Origin: RGIG4608 sp045606265
GTDB lineage: Bacteria; Bacillota; Clostridia; Oscillospirales; CAG-272
Assembly (NCBI GenBank): GCA_045606265.1
Contig: JAZURO010000123.1
Span: 1-8,305, forward strand
Length of the DNA: 8,305 bases
Direction of reading: 5' to 3'
Positions 6,933 to 8,305 of the stretch are shown piece by piece. The position numbers were made by a program, and so were the translations under genes. Below the pieces are notes generated by a model. That model had not been told where the DNA came from and searched no databases. It saw nothing but the letters and a program-made list of their open reading frames with translations. Every line of letters starts with the position of its first letter. The first letter of the stretch is position 1.

Positions 6933-7214
6933 ATGAGTTTCATATGGGAAAACGGGATCGTCAGAGAAATGACACCCGAAGAAATCGCAGAGCATGAAGC
7001 CCAAGCCCAAGCCGCAGAGCGGGAGTATTGGCAGAGCATCCCCTATGACGAGGCGGTGAATACCGAAATCAGAAAGCGATACTCCGAAAGTCAGGAGTTT
7101 GCCATCCTTCGGCAGCAGGAGGAAAAGCCCCAGGAGTATGAGCAGTATTATGAGTACTGTGAGCAGTGCAAGGCGTTTGTAAAACAGAAAAAGGAGGAAT
7201 TGAAATGGCAGTAA
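6933..7214 (+). CDS. Small acidic protein of unknown function between baseplate and endolysin genes
   Basis: This 93-residue protein has an ATG at 6933 and a near-perfect AGGAGG at about 6920-6925 directly after the preceding stop. It is rich in Glu, Gln and Tyr: an N-terminal FIWENGIVREMTPEEIAEHE segment, an Ala/Gln/Glu-rich helix, a middle part with YDEAVNTEIRKRYSESQEF, and a C-terminal helix with a CEQCKAFVKQKKEE stretch. There is no signal peptide, membrane segment or enzyme motif, and it looks helical throughout. Two cysteines lie three apart, too few for a confident metal site. I recall similar small proteins directly after tail fibre genes in clostridial prophages, without known function. 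A fibre chaperone or accessory tail role would suit the position but is only a guess. Its end overlaps the endolysin start by 10 bases. G+C is higher (about 55% in 6961-7020) than in the end of the preceding gene. Confidence 0.8.
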   Translation: MSFIWENGIVREMTPEEIAEHEAQAQAAEREYWQSIPYDEAVNTEIRKRYSESQEFAILRQQEEKPQEYEQYYEYCEQCKAFVKQKKEELKWQ

Positions 7215-7855
7215 AAAGCTACAAAAGAAGCGAAAAAGTCCAGCTGTCGAAGAATTTTAAGCTGGATGAGTTCAAATGCAAATGCGGTAAGTGCGACCCC
7301 ATTCTGGTGGACGAGGCGTTGGTTACCTGGCTCCAGAAGATACGTGACCACTTCGGTAGAAGCGTGAACATCAACAGTGGCTACCGCTGCGAGGATCACA
7401 ATTCACATCCGAAAACGGGAGGCAGCAAAGGATCGCACCATGTCAAGGGCATGGCGGCTGATATTCGTGTTCAGGGTGTTCTGCCTGCTGAGGTTGCCAA
7501 ATATGCAGAAAGTATTGGAATTAAGCGCATCGGATTGTATGATAATTTCGTACACATCGGCTCCGATACGAAAAAGCGGTTTTGGATCGGTCACGAAGGA
7601 ACGGAAGTGCTGACATTTGGTGGTTCAACTAAAACGGTCTTTGTAGAGTTGCCGGTACTGAAAAAGGGCGCAAAGGGTGAAGAAGTAAAAGCCATGCAAT
7701 CACTTCTGAATTTGTACATCGAAAAGAAGATTGCCACGGATGGTTCTTTTGGCGGTGACACTCTTGATGCTGTGAAAGAGTTTCAAAGAAAAGTAAATCT
7801 GGACGATGACGGAAGCTGCGGCAAAGCCACCTGGAGCAGTCTGCTTGGCGTGTAA
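7205..7855 (+). CDS. Endolysin: M15 family peptidase with peptidoglycan-binding domain
   Basis: This 216-residue lysis enzyme probably cuts peptide bonds in peptidoglycan. The start is ATG 7205: AGGAGG at 7192-7197 is 7 bases upstream, while an in-frame GTG at 7166 has no good site and would add 13 odd residues. Residues about 15-130 form a Peptidase_M15_3-type (D-Ala-D-Ala carboxypeptidase-like) domain: NFKLDEFKCKCGKC at 17-30, SGYRC at 58-62, then the S-x-H-x-x-G-x-A-x-D motif with S77, H79, G82 and D86, and FVHI with H117. H79, D86 and H117 are the expected zinc ligands and all are present. Residues about 150-214 are a PG_binding_1-type domain (LKKGAKGEEVKAMQSLL, DGSFGGDTLDAVKEFQ). No signal peptide is present, so export needs the holin encoded next. 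Substrate specificity (L,D or D,D bond) cannot be told from sequence. Confidence 0.92.
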   Translation: MAVKSYKRSEKVQLSKNFKLDEFKCKCGKCDPILVDEALVTWLQKIRDHFGRSVNINSGYRCEDHNSHPKTGGSKGSHHVKGMAADIRVQGVLPAEVAKYAESIGIKRIGLYDNFVHIGSDTKKRFWIGHEGTEVLTFGGSTKTVFVELPVLKKGAKGEEVKAMQSLLNLYIEKKIATDGSFGGDTLDAVKEFQRKVNLDDDGSCGKATWSSLLGV

Positions 7856-7866
7856 GAGGTGAAAAT

Positions 7867-8130
7867 ATGAAAATTAACATTCCTGTTCGGTTCAAAAATC
7901 CGTGGTTCTGGGTCTGCCTGTTGGGTGTTGTGCTGTCTGCTATGGGTGTATCTCCCGAGATGTTTACCAGTTGGGCGGCGGTATGGGATGCAATCGTCAA
8001 TCTTGTGAGCAATCCGTTCATGTTGGGTTGTGTATTCTTGTCTGTTTTGGGCGTATTTATTGACCCGACGACCGCTGGTATCTTCGATAGCAAAAGGGCA
8101 TTGACATACAAGAACCCCAGCAAGGAGTGA
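7867..8130 (+). CDS. Phage holin, phi LC3 family-like
   Basis: This 87-residue membrane protein has an ATG at 7867 with AGAGGTGA at 7855-7862, 11 bases after the endolysin stop. It begins with a short basic/polar stretch (MKINIPVRFKNP), a signature of phi LC3-type holins. A hydrophobic helix follows at about residues 13-29, then a loop with an amphipathic WAAVWDAIVNLVSNP segment, a second hydrophobic helix at about 49-66, and a polar tail with DPTTAGIFDSKRALTYKNPS. The DPTT-G-x-x-DS end is typical of the family. It would form membrane lesions that release the endolysin and set lysis timing. The order endolysin then holin is the reverse of many phages but not rare. I see no second in-frame start that would clearly make an antiholin. 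Confidence 0.88.
   Translation: MKINIPVRFKNPWFWVCLLGVVLSAMGVSPEMFTSWAAVWDAIVNLVSNPFMLGCVFLSVLGVFIDPTTAGIFDSKRALTYKNPSKE
8123..8127 (+). promoter_or_regulatory. Ribosome binding site of the last, partial ORF
   Basis: AGGAG within the end of the holin gene lies 8 bases before TTG 8136 and 14 before ATG 8142. The spacing favours TTG 8136 as the start. Confidence 0.5.
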
Positions 8131-8135
8131 TCCCG

Positions 8136-8305
8136 TTGAACATGGAACACGCAGAGTACATGGAACTTAAAAACCAACTGCAAAGAGAATTTGACGGGCG
8201 GTATGTGCAGATTGAGGATTGCGAAGAAAACCGCAGCAAAGAAACAAGCAAGATTGACGGCTTGAAAGAGGAATTTGCCCGGCTTCGTGAGGAAGTCCGT
8301 GTTGA
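8136..8305 (+). CDS. 5' end of a small coiled-coil phage protein after the holin (cut by window end)
   Basis: From TTG 8136 (or ATG 8142) the frame stays open to the last base, giving 56 residues. The sequence is highly charged and helical: MEHAEYMELKNQLQREFDGRY, then QIEDCEENRSKETSKIDGLK and a Glu/Arg-rich end, with heptad-like hydrophobic spacing suggesting a coiled coil. Small proteins of this kind beside phage holins often end in a single membrane helix (XhlA-like haemolysin family or unnamed lysis accessory proteins). The membrane part, if any, would lie beyond the window, so this is a positional guess. It starts 5 bases after the holin stop and so probably shares its transcript. Confidence 0.65.
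   Translation, partial: MNMEHAEYMELKNQLQREFDGRYVQIEDCEENRSKETSKIDGLKEEFARLREEVRV

Noticed and set aside
7629..8183. A 184-codon open frame on the minus strand opposite the endolysin end and holin
   Set aside because: The product is low-complexity, lacks any family feature and has no good ribosome site. The + strand carries two well-supported genes over the same bases, so it is a shadow frame.
1..8305. A new defence, toxin-antitoxin or diversity-generating retroelement system
   Set aside because: All frames are accounted for by tail and lysis genes. I see no reverse transcriptase, no paired template/variable repeats and no toxin-like pair. The BppU repeats are too diverged and in the wrong arrangement for such a retroelement.

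Overview
This window is a stretch of a tailed-phage genome (free phage, prophage or prophage remnant), all on the + strand. It carries the distal part of the tail module followed by the lysis module. Gene order, protein families and strong AGGAGG/AGGTGA ribosome binding sites point to a siphovirus of a low-to-moderate G+C Gram-positive host. A gut Clostridia-type bacterium (Oscillospiraceae-like) is my best guess, resting on remembered resemblance of the tail proteins and the M15 endolysin; no database was searched. No integrase, repressor, attachment site, tRNA or host gene is visible, so lysogenic or lytic lifestyle cannot be decided here.

Layout: 1-182 is the 3' end of a gene just before the tape measure, in the slot often held by tail assembly chaperones. 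203-2770 is the tape measure protein (TTG start). 2763-3476 is the distal tail protein Dit. 3473-5233 is the tail-tip protein Tal (prophage endopeptidase-tail family). 5244-6920 is a BppU-like baseplate/receptor-binding protein that seems to start at CTG. 6933-7214 is a small acidic protein of unknown role. 7205-7855 is an endolysin with an M15 peptidase domain and a peptidoglycan-binding domain. 7867-8130 is a phi LC3-type holin. From about 8136 to the end runs the start of a small coiled-coil ORF. The genes overlap by 4-10 bases or are separated by 5-20, so the region reads as one transcription unit. There is no gene-free stretch over 21 bases and no visible promoter or terminator.

How the genes work together: the tape measure sets tail length and later helps form the DNA channel. 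Dit forms the hub ring at the tail end, Tal closes the tip, and the BppU-like protein attaches to this hub and presents a C-terminal domain to the host surface. The holin opens the membrane so that the signal-peptide-less endolysin can reach peptidoglycan.

I see no new defence or mobile system. The most interesting signals are mosaicism and internal repeats in the host-contact proteins. These are a sharply G+C-rich island with three C6 tracts and a 60-residue-spaced repeat inside the BppU-like protein, a decapeptide ladder ahead of an A+T-rich tip in Tal, an exact 30-residue periodicity in the tape measure, and a probable CTG start codon. G+C figures quoted are hand counts of individual 60-base lines.
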